From Nitrosomonas supralitoralis (GTDB lineage Bacteria > Pseudomonadota > Gammaproteobacteria > Burkholderiales > Nitrosomonadaceae), in the NCBI RefSeq assembly GCF_003011925.2, contig NZ_PXXU01000003.1, forward strand, positions 1 through 64,000: DNA of 64,000 bases, written 5' to 3'. Positions 1 through 9,237 of this stretch are shown here, in pieces. Position numbers and translations under genes: made by a program. Below the pieces are notes generated by a model. The model did not search any database, was not told the DNA's origin, and saw only the letters and a program-made list of their open reading frames with translations. How positions within the stretch are numbered: position 1 is the stretch's first letter; every line of letters starts with the position of its first letter.

Positions 1-399
1 CGCAAGATTGAGCTGCCGGTTATTTTTCTTACCGGTCATGGGGATATTCCCATGAGCGTGAGAGCAATCAAAGGAGGGGCGGTGGATTTTCTGACGAAAC
101 CCGTGATACGTGAGAAACTGTTGGTGTGTGTGCGCGCTGCTTTTGCAGACGCGCGAAAAAAGGTTAGTGACATTACGCGTAATAAAGAAATGGTATCGTG
201 CTTGGTAAAGCTCACCAGACGTGAGCGGGAGGTGATGGCCTTGGCGGTTCAAGGGCATAGTAACAAAGAAATTGCTTATAGCCTAGGTATCAGTCATCGC
301 ACGGTTGAAATCCATAGATCCAAGATCATGCAAAAAACGGGCGCAAGTAATTTGCTTGAACTTGCACGCCTCGCACGAGAAAGTGATTTGAGTGAATAA
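1..399 (+). CDS. FixJ/NarL-family response regulator, C-terminal part
   Basis: The reading frame is open from base 1, so the 5' end lies outside the window. The first residues (FLTGHGDIP, then AVDFLTKPV) are the end of a receiver domain, with the conserved Lys of the KP motif. From about residue 65 of the visible part there is a LuxR/GerE helix-turn-helix (LTRREREVM, then SNKEIAYSLGISHRTVEIH). This is the architecture of FixJ-type two-component transcription activators. The phospho-acceptor Asp would lie upstream, outside the window. The cognate kinase is not visible and the target genes cannot be inferred. A 140-bp gap without genes separates it from the convergent coiled-coil gene. Confidence 0.9.
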   Translation, partial: RKIELPVIFLTGHGDIPMSVRAIKGGAVDFLTKPVIREKLLVCVRAAFADARKKVSDITRNKEMVSCLVKLTRREREVMALAVQGHSNKEIAYSLGISHRTVEIHRSKIMQKTGASNLLELARLARESDLSE

Positions 400-539
400 T
401 TCTGTGGTTAGCGTTTAAAGAATATCTGGGTAGATTGCACTAGCTCATATCTAAATTGACCGATACTTGGCGGGCAGCTGTCAGATCAAGTGCTATAGGC
501 TAGTACAGCTAGTGACCTACTGATGCATCATGCTTGTAC

Positions 540-2417
540 CTATTTTTTGCATGCATCTCTGTAACCAGGAAGATGTTTTGGACTCGAAGCCATTTTGCTA
601 CGCGAATGTTCTGCAGCCGCGATCTCTGCTCGTATTCTTGCAGTAGCGACAGCAGTCGCCTCTTTATCTGCTTGGGAGCGGGCAAACAGTGCCTCTTTAG
701 CCATCGTCTCAACAGCTTCTCTGGCAACAGCCGCTTCCAGCGCAGTCGATTCCAATACTATCCGTTCTTGTATGGCTACCAGAGCAGCCGATTCCTTTCT
801 GGCTTTCTCCAATGTAATCCTGGTGGCATTCTTTTCAGCCTCAAGTTGCGCTCTGACCTTGTTGACGGCAATAATCTTGGCTTGCGCTCTGGTGATTGCC
901 AATCCTGTTATTTTCTGTTCAATCTCAAGTCGCTCAGCCACGGCTTGCTTTGCATCTGCTATCGCCTTGGCACGAATTTCTGCATCTTCTTGTAGGCGTT
1001 GTTCCAAATCAACTTTGTTAATGGTTTCTTGAGCTGCAAGGATATTCATTTGTGCTATGGCTTCTGCGGCAGCTTTTAATCGTGCTTCTGCTTCCGCCTT
1101 ATTTTTTACCGCATCTTGTGCAAATTTTTCGGCTTCGCCTCGCGCCCTAGCTTGCTTGGTTGCTTCCTGATCTGCTTTAACACGTTTCTGATATTCTTTG
1201 GTCGCAGCAACTTCGGCTTTCTGCTTCGCTTTTGCAGTTGCTGTAGCTTCTTTTTCTGATTGCAAAGCCAGTTCCGCTGCAACCAGTGCCTCAGACTCAA
1301 TCAACATCCGCTGATTTACTTCTTCAAGCAACTCAGATTGCAGAGCCAGCCGCATCCGGATAGCCTCAGTGGCAGCATTTTCCTTTGCAATAATAGCCTT
1401 CGCTATTTCTGCTGCAGCCTTTTCTGTATCGATCTTATCGCGTGCAGCAATGGTTGCTTGAATATCTAACTCGGCTCTTATCCGAGCTTGCTCGGCTGCG
1501 TCAGCCTCCAATTCAGCTTTCTCCATTGCTGCATTAGCAGCTGCTGTTTCTGCATGAAGACGCTCTTCCTCATTCTCTCTTGCTCGTTTTTCTGCCTCCA
1601 AACGCCGAGCAGCTTGTGCCAGGGTTTGTGATTCAATATTTGAGCGCATCTGCAATTCTTCTAAGGCTTTTTTTTCAGCTACTTCATGCGCACATGCCAA
1701 CGCAATGGTTTTTTGCGCTTCCTGAATTTTGGCTTTTGCCAGTGCAGCAACTCTGGTTTCTGCTTCGATCGCGGTTAATGCGGCGAGATGTGATTCATTG
1801 GCTATTGTTGAGCGATACTTCGCCGCTTCAGTTGCTTCTTTTTCTTTTTGTACAGTAGCGTGAGCCTCATCCAGCGTTACTGCTTCTTGTTCAACTCGTT
1901 CCTGCATTTTCTCAACAATCGAAGCTTCCGCTTTGATTTTAGCTTCCAATAAGGCATTCAACGCTTTTTCAGCTTTTATTTTTTCATCTGCAAGGAGCTT
2001 GGCTTTCATTTCAAGCTCCCGGCGAGCATTGGCTTCTCTAAATGCTAATGCTTCAGTCTTTGCTCTAGCCCGGGCTTGATCAGTAGCCATTGATTCAGCA
2101 TGGATTCGAGTCTCAGCGGCAATTCTGGCATTGGCCTCTGCTCGAGCTCTTGCTTCAGCAGTCACTTTGGCAATATTCTCTGCCTCAATTCGTTTGCGCG
2201 CTTCTTTGATCGCTTGATCTTCAACGCTTAGTCGATCGCGGAATGCGGTATCAAGCAACTGTTTAATTTCATCTGCTGATGCAAACTGCTGATCTTCACT
2301 CGACATACTGAAATACTCTGAGTCATCAGTGGACAAAACAGCCGTATCATCGGGGTGTGGCTCCGTCGATGAAGAAAATTTGCGCAGTGAATTAAATAAA
2401 CGTGACTTGAATGTCAT
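540..2417 (-). CDS. Long Ala/Glu-rich coiled-coil protein, unknown function
   Basis: Encodes 625 residues. I do not recognise a family. After about 50 polar N-terminal residues (FKSRLFNSLRKFSSS, then an acidic stretch) almost the whole chain, about residues 55-605, is Ala, Glu, Lys and Arg with hydrophobics spaced as in heptads and no Pro or Gly breaks, so a very long continuous helix or coiled coil is predicted. Diverged internal repeats of roughly 45-60 residues recur around the pattern ES-x-AL-x-AA...EKEA-x-A-x-AKxR. There is no signal peptide, membrane segment or enzymatic motif. It lies just downstream of fliR on the same strand with a 191-bp gap, so co-transcription with the flagellar operon is possible but not shown. 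The reading frame is intact over 1.9 kb, and the open frames on the opposite strand are composition artefacts. A cytoskeletal or polar scaffold role is speculation. Confidence 0.8.
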   Translation of the reverse strand: MTFKSRLFNSLRKFSSSTEPHPDDTAVLSTDDSEYFSMSSEDQQFASADEIKQLLDTAFRDRLSVEDQAIKEARKRIEAENIAKVTAEARARAEANARIAAETRIHAESMATDQARARAKTEALAFREANARRELEMKAKLLADEKIKAEKALNALLEAKIKAEASIVEKMQERVEQEAVTLDEAHATVQKEKEATEAAKYRSTIANESHLAALTAIEAETRVAALAKAKIQEAQKTIALACAHEVAEKKALEELQMRSNIESQTLAQAARRLEAEKRARENEEERLHAETAAANAAMEKAELEADAAEQARIRAELDIQATIAARDKIDTEKAAAEIAKAIIAKENAATEAIRMRLALQSELLEEVNQRMLIESEALVAAELALQSEKEATATAKAKQKAEVAATKEYQKRVKADQEATKQARARGEAEKFAQDAVKNKAEAEARLKAAAEAIAQMNILAAQETINKVDLEQRLQEDAEIRAKAIADAKQAVAERLEIEQKITGLAITRAQAKIIAVNKVRAQLEAEKNATRITLEKARKESAALVAIQERIVLESTALEAAVAREAVETMAKEALFARSQADKEATAVATARIRAEIAAAEHSRSKMASSPKHLPGYRDACKK

Positions 2418-2608
2418 GAATTTTTAACCAAACCAGCAGTTAATTGAATAATCTATGTTCATAAACAATTTCCATAAAACAGACAACTACTTTAACAGCT
2501 TCCAGATGATCCATTTGCATCGAAAAAGAGGGGAAATATTGCCTCTTTATCTGCAAGAAATAAAACCAATTCATATCAAAGATTACCTTGCGCAATAACT
2601 GATTGCAT

Positions 2609-3406
2609 CTATGGCATATTGATATTCTTGATATTAAGAATTCCCATTATCAGATTTAAACCATCATGTACTAGATGCTCCAGAATAGGAGTATAAAAAG
2701 GCATGCTGAGTCCTAAAACAAGCAGACCGATGGATAGTGTTAATGGAAAACCAACTGCGAAGATATTTAATTGCGGTGCAACCCGGGTCAGGATACCCAA
2801 AGCAAGATTGGTAATTAGTAATGCTGTCAGGACAGGGAGTGACAATTGCAGGCCGGATTTAAAAATCTCCCCTCCCCATTTAACAAGCGTGGTGAATGTA
2901 ACATCTGTCGTTGTCGTTGAGCCTATGGGCAAGGTACTGAAGCTTTGTGAAATCAAGGCAATCATCATTAAATGGCCATCCATGGCAAGAAATGCCAAAC
3001 TGGCGATTACGCCCAGAAAGCGCCCGATGATGTCTATCTGACCGGAATTCTGGGGATCAAAGAACATTGCGAAACCAAGCCCCATTTGCAAGCCAATTAG
3101 TTCACCCGCCATTTCCACAGCAACGAAAACAACGCGCATGACAAACCCAATAGACACGCCAATCAATACTTGCTGCAACAGTATTACTAAGCCAATTCCA
3201 GAAGCTGGATCAATTTGTGGCAATGATTTCTCGATTAACGGCAAGACCAGAATCGTAATCATAATCGCGAGTCCCAACTTTACCCTGACCGGGATACTGG
3301 GGTTCCCTAAAATAGGAGCGCTTGCGATAAGTGCAAGAATTCTGCTAAGCGGCCAAAGAAATCCTGCCAGTAATGTATTTAATTCTACGGTGGTTATACT
3401 GATCAT
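2609..3406 (-). CDS. fliR: Flagellar type III export protein FliR
   Basis: Integral membrane component of the flagellar export gate, working with FliP and FliQ at the base of the MS ring. The product is 265 residues, the usual FliR length, with about six hydrophobic segments (for example LIGLQMGLGFAMFFDPQNSGQ near the middle, typical of FliR, and ALLITNLALGILTRVAPQLNIF). It is last in the order fliL-M-N-O-P-Q-R on the minus strand, 53 bp after fliQ. No frameshift or missing region is visible. Confidence 0.96.
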   Translation of the reverse strand: MISITTVELNTLLAGFLWPLSRILALIASAPILGNPSIPVRVKLGLAIMITILVLPLIEKSLPQIDPASGIGLVILLQQVLIGVSIGFVMRVVFVAVEMAGELIGLQMGLGFAMFFDPQNSGQIDIIGRFLGVIASLAFLAMDGHLMMIALISQSFSTLPIGSTTTTDVTFTTLVKWGGEIFKSGLQLSLPVLTALLITNLALGILTRVAPQLNIFAVGFPLTLSIGLLVLGLSMPFYTPILEHLVHDGLNLIMGILNIKNINMP

Positions 3407-3459
3407 ACTATTAGCACATTGCTCGCTTGATCAAAGAAAACTAATCTGACTATTAAGCC

Positions 3460-3732
3460 TTAGCCAGCGGCCAGCCACGGAATGCTTGTGAACATTCGTT
3501 GCATATAATCTGTCATCACGGCAATCATCCAGGGTCCAGCCAATACCATAACCAAGAACATTACTAATAACTTTGGTATGAACGACAAGGTCATTTCGTT
3601 AATCTGAGTCGCTGCTTGAAAAATACTGACGAGCAAACCCGTGGCTAAAGCCGCAAGCAGTAGCGGAGCGGAGACCATGAATGTAATTTCAAGCGCTTGC
3701 CGGCCAATGGTCATTGCACTTTCTGGGGTCAT
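3460..3732 (-). CDS. fliQ: Flagellar type III export protein FliQ
   Basis: Small two-helix membrane protein of the export gate. At 90 residues it matches the family length. It shows the conserved start TPESAMTIGRQALEI and the FQAATQINEMTLSFIPK loop between the two membrane helices. It sits between fliP (14 bp upstream) and fliR, the standard order. Confidence 0.96.
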   Translation of the reverse strand: MTPESAMTIGRQALEITFMVSAPLLLAALATGLLVSIFQAATQINEMTLSFIPKLLVMFLVMVLAGPWMIAVMTDYMQRMFTSIPWLAAG

Positions 3733-3746
3733 AATAGGCTTCCTTC

Positions 3747-4604
3747 TTAGGTATAAAAGCTTTGAGTCAATGAGCCAATAATTAAATGCCAGCCATCGAC
3801 CAGAACAAAAAGCATTAATTTAAATGGCAGTGAAATAATCATTGGAGACAGCATCATCATACCCATGGCCATCAATACACTGGAAACAACCAGATCGATA
3901 ATCAGAAATGGGATGAAGATAACAAAACCAATCTGGAATGCCGTTTTCAATTCACTGGTAATATAAGCCGGAACAAGTATTTTTAGCGGTACTTCATCGC
4001 GACTTTCAATCTCTTCACTTTCGGAGATTTGAACAAAAAGCGCCAGATCCGTTTCTCGGGTCTGTTGTAGCATAAAGGATTTCAATGGCACAGTTGCTTT
4101 TTCAGCCGCTTCCATAATATTTATTTTATCTTCAGAGAAGGGCAGATAAGCTTCGGAATAGACACGATCGATAACTGGTGACATGATAAAGAAAGTCAGA
4201 AACAATGCTAATCCAAGCAACACCTGGTTAGGCGGAGAAGATTGCGTGCCCAGAGCCATTCTAAGCAACGACAACACAATGATAATCCGTGTAAAGCTTG
4301 ACATCATTAATACCAGAGCAGGCAAAAATGTCAGAGAAGTCAGCAACAATAACGTCTGTAAGCTCAATGTATAGGTTGCACTTCCATCTGCGTTAGATGT
4401 GCTGGTAAATGCTGGAAAACCAGATTGTTGTGCAAATACCGGTAAAGCAATAAAACCAGCAAAGAAAAGTATTATCCGGAACAATTGATGCAATCTTATC
4501 CTGCTCAGATAACGCAAGTGAGCTGCTGACAATCGGGTAATAATCATGGTTACGGTTGAAAATAAATGAATGATCGGTGTAAGAAGCAGAAGCAAGTTAT
4601 GCAT
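3747..4604 (-). CDS. fliP: Flagellar type III export protein FliP
   Basis: Core of the flagellar export channel. It encodes 285 residues and carries the FliP signatures [30 protein letters not shown] and the C-terminal [12 protein letters not shown]. The N-terminus is longer than usual: about 45 residues precede a hydrophobic segment ending in VFAQQSG that resembles the cleavable signal peptide of FliP. The start at 4604 overlaps the fliO stop by 8 bp; an in-frame Met at 4547 would give a protein closer to the family length. I kept the longer form but the start is uncertain. Confidence 0.94.
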   Translation of the reverse strand: MHNLLLLLTPIIHLFSTVTMIITRLSAAHLRYLSRIRLHQLFRIILFFAGFIALPVFAQQSGFPAFTSTSNADGSATYTLSLQTLLLLTSLTFLPALVLMMSSFTRIIIVLSLLRMALGTQSSPPNQVLLGLALFLTFFIMSPVIDRVYSEAYLPFSEDKINIMEAAEKATVPLKSFMLQQTRETDLALFVQISESEEIESRDEVPLKILVPAYITSELKTAFQIGFVIFIPFLIIDLVVSSVLMAMGMMMLSPMIISLPFKLMLFVLVDGWHLIIGSLTQSFYT

Positions 4605-5034
4605 TTTCTTTTTTTATACTCTGGGTAAGTTGCTCAGCAAAAGCCATGGCAGTTGGCGCCTGAGATATCGGATCGATTGCTTCTGTCATTGGCTTAGTCA
4701 TTGCATGTAACTTGCTCACGCGACCGGGCGCCACACCAAGTACCAGCCAAGTGCCATCAATTTCAACGACTACAACTCGCTCTCTTTGACCTACTCCGGT
4801 CGCTGCGATAACTTTAACAATGCCAGTTGCAGTAGTAGGTATCAATGAAAATCGCTTGAGCAGCCATGTAATACCACCTATGAGTGCCAATACCAGCAGT
4901 AATCCACCTGCCATTTGCAGCGTGCTTTCGGTTGAAATCACCGCGGGAGGAGGGGTGTAACTTGGTTTTCCAGTTTCTGCAATCGCCTGAAACGGAACGG
5001 TCATAATGACAAACAGTAAATAACGACTTAGCAT
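4597..5034 (-). CDS. fliO: Flagellar biosynthesis protein FliO
   Basis: Membrane protein that assists assembly of the FliP ring. The N-terminus looks like a signal peptide ([19 protein letters not shown]), then a short periplasmic stretch, one membrane helix ([20 protein letters not shown]) and a cytoplasmic FliO domain with [21 protein letters not shown]. The frame is open to 5073, but the ATG at 5034 starts cleanly 11 bp after the fliN stop and puts the signal peptide at the N-terminus, so I chose it (145 residues). FliO is poorly conserved; the identification also rests on its position between fliN and fliP. Confidence 0.9.
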   Translation of the reverse strand: MLSRYLLFVIMTVPFQAIAETGKPSYTPPPAVISTESTLQMAGGLLLVLALIGGITWLLKRFSLIPTTATGIVKVIAATGVGQRERVVVVEIDGTWLVLGVAPGRVSKLHAMTKPMTEAIDPISQAPTAMAFAEQLTQSIKKENA

Positions 5035-5044
5035 TTTATGAGCT

Positions 5045-5602
5045 CTAGCGATTGAGTTTGCGAATCCGTTCACTTGGCGTGATGATATCGGTCAGGCGAA
5101 TACCAAATTTTTCATTCACGACCACAACTTCCCCTTGTGCAATCAGGCAGCCATTAACCAGTACATCCATGGGTTCACCAGCCATGCCGTCAAGTTCTAC
5201 TACAGAACCTTGTGCAAGTTGCAATAAATTCTTGATAGCTATCTTGGTCCGACCAAGTTCCACCGTCATTTGTACCGGAATATCCAAAATCAAATCTATG
5301 TCATGGCGAGTCTCATGTTGTTCGCCATCCTTTGTAAATTCCTGAAAAACTGATGTGCCAGCATTCTGTGTGCCTAATATGGGTGCGTTCTTTTCGGTGT
5401 TTGTCGATGCTAGTGAATTTATTTTTGCATTGCCTGAGCTACCTTGTTCTGCTGCCCTTTGTTCGGCCATTGCTGCTGCCCAGTCATCCGCATTTTCTGC
5501 ATTGTCACTACTTGCGTTAGTTTGTGAAGTTGTTGCCTGTTCAGCCATGGCTGCCGCCCAGTCATCAGTTTCTGCTTGTTCGTTTCCTGTTAGTTCTGAC
5601 AT
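5045..5602 (-). CDS. fliN: Flagellar motor switch protein FliN with duplicated N-terminal motif
   Basis: C-ring switch component. The SpoA/FliN domain occupies about residues 100-185 (LILDIPVQMTVELGRTKI, VNGCLIAQGEVVVVNEKFGIR), normal for the family. At 185 residues the protein is longer than many FliN because the N-terminal tail contains the motif DDWAAAMAEQ twice, at residues 13-22 and 39-48, joined by Ser/Asn/Ala-rich linkers. Most FliN carry one such DDWAAA-type segment. It is preceded by fliM (16 bp) and followed by fliO. Confidence 0.95.
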   Translation of the reverse strand: MSELTGNEQAETDDWAAAMAEQATTSQTNASSDNAENADDWAAAMAEQRAAEQGSSGNAKINSLASTNTEKNAPILGTQNAGTSVFQEFTKDGEQHETRHDIDLILDIPVQMTVELGRTKIAIKNLLQLAQGSVVELDGMAGEPMDVLVNGCLIAQGEVVVVNEKFGIRLTDIITPSERIRKLNR

Positions 5603-5618
5603 CTTACACTCCAGTAAA

Positions 5619-6593
5619 TTATTCTGATTCTTTCCTAGATATCATTGAGTTAACTCTAAGCGCGTAGTGTCCATTCATAGTGCCGTAGCGGCAATCCATT
5701 ACAGGTACGCCATCAACGCATACCGAAATAGATTTTGGGATTTCTAATGGAATAATATCTCCAGCTTGCATGCTTAGAATCTGTTCAAATGTAACTTTTG
5801 TATGCCCAATGTTTGCGATCAATTCCACTTCGGCACCTTGAACTTGTTGTGACAACGACTTGATCCAGCGTTTGTCGACTTCCAGATGATCACCTTGCAA
5901 CGCGCTGTATAAGGTATCTCGAATTGGCTCAACCATAGAGTAAGGAATACAAACATGTAACCCTCCTCCTTTATTACCCATGTCAATATCAAATGATACG
6001 GTAACCACAACTTCATTCGGCGTAGCAATTGTGGCAAACTGAGGATTCATTTCAGATCTGAGATACTCAAACTGAATCGGATAAACTGATTTCCACGATT
6101 TCTCGTATTCCTCAAAAACTACACCCAGCAAACGCTGAATGATGCGTTGTTCTGTCTGAGTAAAATCCCTTCCTTCAACGCGCGTGTGATATCTACCATC
6201 ACCGCCAAATAAATTATCTACAATTAGAAAAATTAAATCGGGATCAAAAACAAGCAATGCTGTACCTCGCAAAGGCTTCATATGAACCATATTGAGATTG
6301 GTAGGTACGACCAAATTACGTATAAATTCGCTAAATTTAATTACTTTAACTGGACCGACTGCGATATCCACAGTGCGGCGCATAAAATTGAATAAGCCGA
6401 TACGAAATAATCTTGCAAACCGCTCATTGATGATTTCAAAGGTGGGCATTCGTCCGCGAACGATACGTTCTTGTGTCGCAAGGTTATAGCTGCGGACACC
6501 ACCTTTCTCTTCTTCTTGCACTTCTTCAGTTTCACCTATAGTGCCTTTGAGAAGTGCATCAACTTCTTCTTGTGATAGAAAGTCTTCGGCCAT
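5619..6593 (-). CDS. fliM: Flagellar motor switch protein FliM
   Basis: C-ring protein that binds phospho-CheY. The start at 6593 gives MAEDFLSQEEVDALLKG, the conserved N-terminal CheY-binding segment, and a 324-residue protein; the frame extends further upstream into fliL, but those residues do not resemble FliM. It has the middle domain (NERFARLFRIGLFNFMRRTVD, FGGDGRYHTRVEGRDFTQTE) and a C-terminal SpoA domain (GHTKVTFEQILSMQAGD). It starts 7 bp after the fliL stop, so the two are probably translationally coupled. Confidence 0.96.
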   Translation of the reverse strand: MAEDFLSQEEVDALLKGTIGETEEVQEEEKGGVRSYNLATQERIVRGRMPTFEIINERFARLFRIGLFNFMRRTVDIAVGPVKVIKFSEFIRNLVVPTNLNMVHMKPLRGTALLVFDPDLIFLIVDNLFGGDGRYHTRVEGRDFTQTEQRIIQRLLGVVFEEYEKSWKSVYPIQFEYLRSEMNPQFATIATPNEVVVTVSFDIDMGNKGGGLHVCIPYSMVEPIRDTLYSALQGDHLEVDKRWIKSLSQQVQGAEVELIANIGHTKVTFEQILSMQAGDIIPLEIPKSISVCVDGVPVMDCRYGTMNGHYALRVNSMISRKESE

Positions 6594-6600
6594 TTTGGAT

Positions 6601-7095
6601 TTACTGAATAACAAACGATGTGAATAATACTTCTCGCACATCTTCTTGATGATCTTCGGAATCAATAGATTGCCTGATTTCATCAGCAATCTGTTGACTT
6701 AACTGTTGCTTGCCGGCAATGCTCGAAATATCAGTCGCCTTCTTACTGGAAAGTAACATAAGAATATGATTGCGAATCAAAGGCATTTGTTTGGCAATTA
6801 CTTGCACAACTTCGGTCTCTCTGGCCTTGACAGTTAATCCCACCTGCAGATATTGATTGTTCTCTTCCGGTTGAAGATTGACAGTAAAAATCTCGAGTTC
6901 TATGAAGGTAGTTGGTTTGGCTTTGGCTTTCGGTTTTTCATTCTCGCCGTCCTCATCTCCCGACATTTGCATGAAGTACCAAGTGCCACCTGCACCAGCT
7001 CCGAGCGCGAGGATTGCAATCAAAATTATAATTATCAAGCCCTTCTTGCCTTTTTTGCTTTCTGCAGCAGATGGCGCTTCATTAGATTTTGACAT
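6601..7095 (-). CDS. fliL: Flagellar basal-body associated protein FliL
   Basis: Single-pass inner membrane protein of the stator region. The ATG at 7095 follows a GGAG sequence at suitable spacing, so it is preferred over a TTG three codons upstream. The product is 164 residues: a short Lys-rich cytoplasmic start, one membrane helix (GLIIIILIAILALGAGAGGTW), a charged linker and the periplasmic FliL domain (YLQVGLTVKARE, VIAKQMPLIRNHILMLLSSKK). It is the first gene of the fliL-M-N-O-P-Q-R set, separated from fliK by a 395-bp gap that may hold its promoter. Confidence 0.93.
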   Translation of the reverse strand: MSKSNEAPSAAESKKGKKGLIIIILIAILALGAGAGGTWYFMQMSGDEDGENEKPKAKAKPTTFIELEIFTVNLQPEENNQYLQVGLTVKARETEVVQVIAKQMPLIRNHILMLLSSKKATDISSIAGKQQLSQQIADEIRQSIDSEDHQEDVREVLFTSFVIQ

Positions 7096-7104
7096 ATGGT
7101 TCAA

Positions 7105-7490
7105 CTCCGTTATTTGACGAAATTGATTATCTTCGACGAGACAACAAACCGATATGGCAAATAACAGTGAAATAGTGTCGCTATTTCAGAAACTGGATTT
7201 CATCTGAGATCCAGCAAATATTTAATGATTCTGGTCACTAGAATGAACCGCTAGTCGCATGTGCATGAAAAGCATTCTTTTTCACGCACACAATCACATT
7301 TTATGTGAGTGATAGATGACAGGAGTTGCTGAGCAATAGTAATTTACTCGAGAATGTAAGTTGCAATTTATTGATTATCTTGTGATTAATTTTATGATGA
7401 TTGCTGTTCAGACTATTTTTCGACAGTTTTATAAATCAATACAGAAGGGATAAATGCCTGTGAATCGGACAAAGCATATCTGTTAATCCG
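7105..7490. other. Gene-free spacer between fliK and fliL with two short palindromes
   Basis: No open frame worth calling on either strand. Two inverted repeats are visible: TGAAATAG-tgtcg-CTATTTCA at 7168-7188, a possible hairpin downstream of fliK, and TCACAT-ttt-ATGTGA at 7294-7308, a possible protein-binding palindrome. I looked for a sigma-54 (GG/GC) or sigma-28 flagellar promoter reading towards fliL and found no convincing match. Confidence 0.5.
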
Positions 7491-8666
7491 CTATGCGTAA
7501 GTATTCACCATGCCATGATGTCTGCCAGACATAGTAACTGTGTTAATTTGATTTGTAGTTTCCGATTCAGCACCAAGCAAACTGGTTGCGTTCTTTGTTG
7601 ATTGATAGGCCTGTTGTTGTTTATTTTCCCGCTGGAATGAATCAGCCCCAACCATTACATTGCCTAATTGGATGCCGTTTTCAGCCATTATCTCTCTCAA
7701 TCTTGGCAAGGCCTCCTCAATAGCTTCTCGTACCGCTAAATGTGGAGACACAAATTGAGCAGTTGCCTGATCCTGCGTGATAGTCAGCATCACATCGACA
7801 GGCCCCAGATGTGCTGGATTCAAATGGATCTCAGCTACCTGATTTTGTTGCGAAGTCAACCAAACCACTTTTTGAGCAAACTCGCTTCCCCACTTTGGCT
7901 GATTTATTGGAAGCTCAACATGAATATCCTGCGGTGCAGTAATTTGTGTACCCGTATTATTTAAACTACTTACGTTGAATGATTGTGATGCAGGTGATTC
8001 ATTATGCGCAGAGAAGATCGATTCCCCTGCGGCACTTCGAGTAGCCTCCATCGTTTCTGATGAAAATGACAATAAATTGCCGTTAACGGCAGAATCTGCC
8101 AAATTCAATGATTGCCAGATATTATTGGGTAATGAAAAATAATCATTCGTAATCAAATTTTGTTGAGCTATCTTTTGCTGCATTATTTGATTCGCAGTTA
8201 AAATCATTAAGCCAGAAGCCTGCTTATCATCCTGTGGAATTAATGAATTCGATAATATCGCGGTTGAGACTTGCGGCATATTCGGTATTGCAATCGTTGT
8301 GTTGGGATCAAGGATTGACTGCGTTGGAAGTTGTGATTGATCAGCGTTGAGTAGATTAGCTGAATCAATAAGTAGATTTTGAACAAAGTGATTTGTACTG
8401 CTCGCATTATCCGCTGCAGTTGCAGTTGCAGTTGAGTTTGTGTCATTATCGTTTTCTTCTTCAGAAATCGTACTGTCAGAGCGTTGTTTTGCAGCGGGTG
8501 TGCTGTTTCTTTCATGCTTGTTCGCAGCTTCAGATACTTCACGCTGCAAAACTTTCCTAAACTTTTCACCTTCAGATTTATTTACTTCTGATGAACCTGA
8601 GTTGATGGTTGCTGCAATATTTTCAACTGATGAATTAATTTGAGGTGCAACTGATATGGTTAACAT
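7491..8666 (-). CDS. fliK: Flagellar hook-length control protein FliK
   Basis: Encodes 391 residues. The N-terminal two thirds are low-complexity Ser/Asn/Thr/Gln-rich sequence, as expected for the secreted ruler part of FliK. The C-terminal hook-length control domain, about residues 250-345, has the diagnostic EIHLNPAHLGPVDVMLTI and the LPRLREIMAENGIQLGNVMV region. It lies 82 bp after fliJ, the usual place. The N-terminal part is not alignable by eye and its identity rests on position and composition. Confidence 0.9.
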   Translation of the reverse strand: MLTISVAPQINSSVENIAATINSGSSEVNKSEGEKFRKVLQREVSEAANKHERNSTPAAKQRSDSTISEEENDNDTNSTATATAADNASSTNHFVQNLLIDSANLLNADQSQLPTQSILDPNTTIAIPNMPQVSTAILSNSLIPQDDKQASGLMILTANQIMQQKIAQQNLITNDYFSLPNNIWQSLNLADSAVNGNLLSFSSETMEATRSAAGESIFSAHNESPASQSFNVSSLNNTGTQITAPQDIHVELPINQPKWGSEFAQKVVWLTSQQNQVAEIHLNPAHLGPVDVMLTITQDQATAQFVSPHLAVREAIEEALPRLREIMAENGIQLGNVMVGADSFQRENKQQQAYQSTKNATSLLGAESETTNQINTVTMSGRHHGMVNTYA

Positions 8667-8748
8667 AAGTTTTTGGTCTCATACAATTAACAATGACTAG
8701 CAGTCAAAAAGCAATATTCATGCCAATGCGACAGTCGTTGATAAGAGA

Positions 8749-9207
8749 CTAACTGTTTTTGGGGGGATGCGAATTGCGAAAGTAGGAATTCGATGCAAAT
8801 TCATCTTGTAATTTTTGTTCATTTTTTAGTTGTATTAATTCTTCCTCTGTTTTTTTACGCTGCGATAAGGTATCGTAAGACTTTAATTTTTTTTGACTGA
8901 ATAGAAATTCATTGTTTCCGGTATTCTTTTTATTTTGAGCAAATAACACTGCCTGGCGTTGTTCTGTTATAGCAGCATCAAGCTTGTTCATGAAAGCAAT
9001 AAAATTAAGCCATTCAATATGATCGATTCCGGTTTCTGTTGAATTTTGTAAGTGTGATTGATAGCTATGTCGATACTGCAAAAGCAAATTTAATTTTTTT
9101 TCTGCTTCTTGCTGTTGGAGATTTAGCTTACCCAGTTTTCTTGCTAAAGTATCTGTTTGCAGTTGCGCTAAATCCAGAAGAATTTTTAGCGATGATGTTG
9201 TCGGCAT
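8749..9207 (-). CDS. fliJ: Flagellar export chaperone FliJ
   Basis: A 152-residue, highly charged, predicted all-helical coiled-coil protein (LLDLAQLQTDTLARKLGKLNLQ at the start), as in FliJ, which links the FliI ATPase to the export gate. A strong AAGGAGAA ribosome-binding site precedes the ATG. It follows fliI by 30 bp and precedes fliK. FliJ sequences diverge, so position and length carry much of the call. Confidence 0.9.
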   Translation of the reverse strand: MPTTSSLKILLDLAQLQTDTLARKLGKLNLQQQEAEKKLNLLLQYRHSYQSHLQNSTETGIDHIEWLNFIAFMNKLDAAITEQRQAVLFAQNKKNTGNNEFLFSQKKLKSYDTLSQRKKTEEELIQLKNEQKLQDEFASNSYFRNSHPPKNS

Positions 9208-9237
9208 AACAATTTTCTCCTTTTAGTACAATGTCTT

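Noticed and set aside
534-1858. Several plus-strand open frames opposite the coiled-coil gene
   Set aside because: They are complements of Ala/Glu-rich codons, with Ser/Cys/Leu-rich products and no homology.
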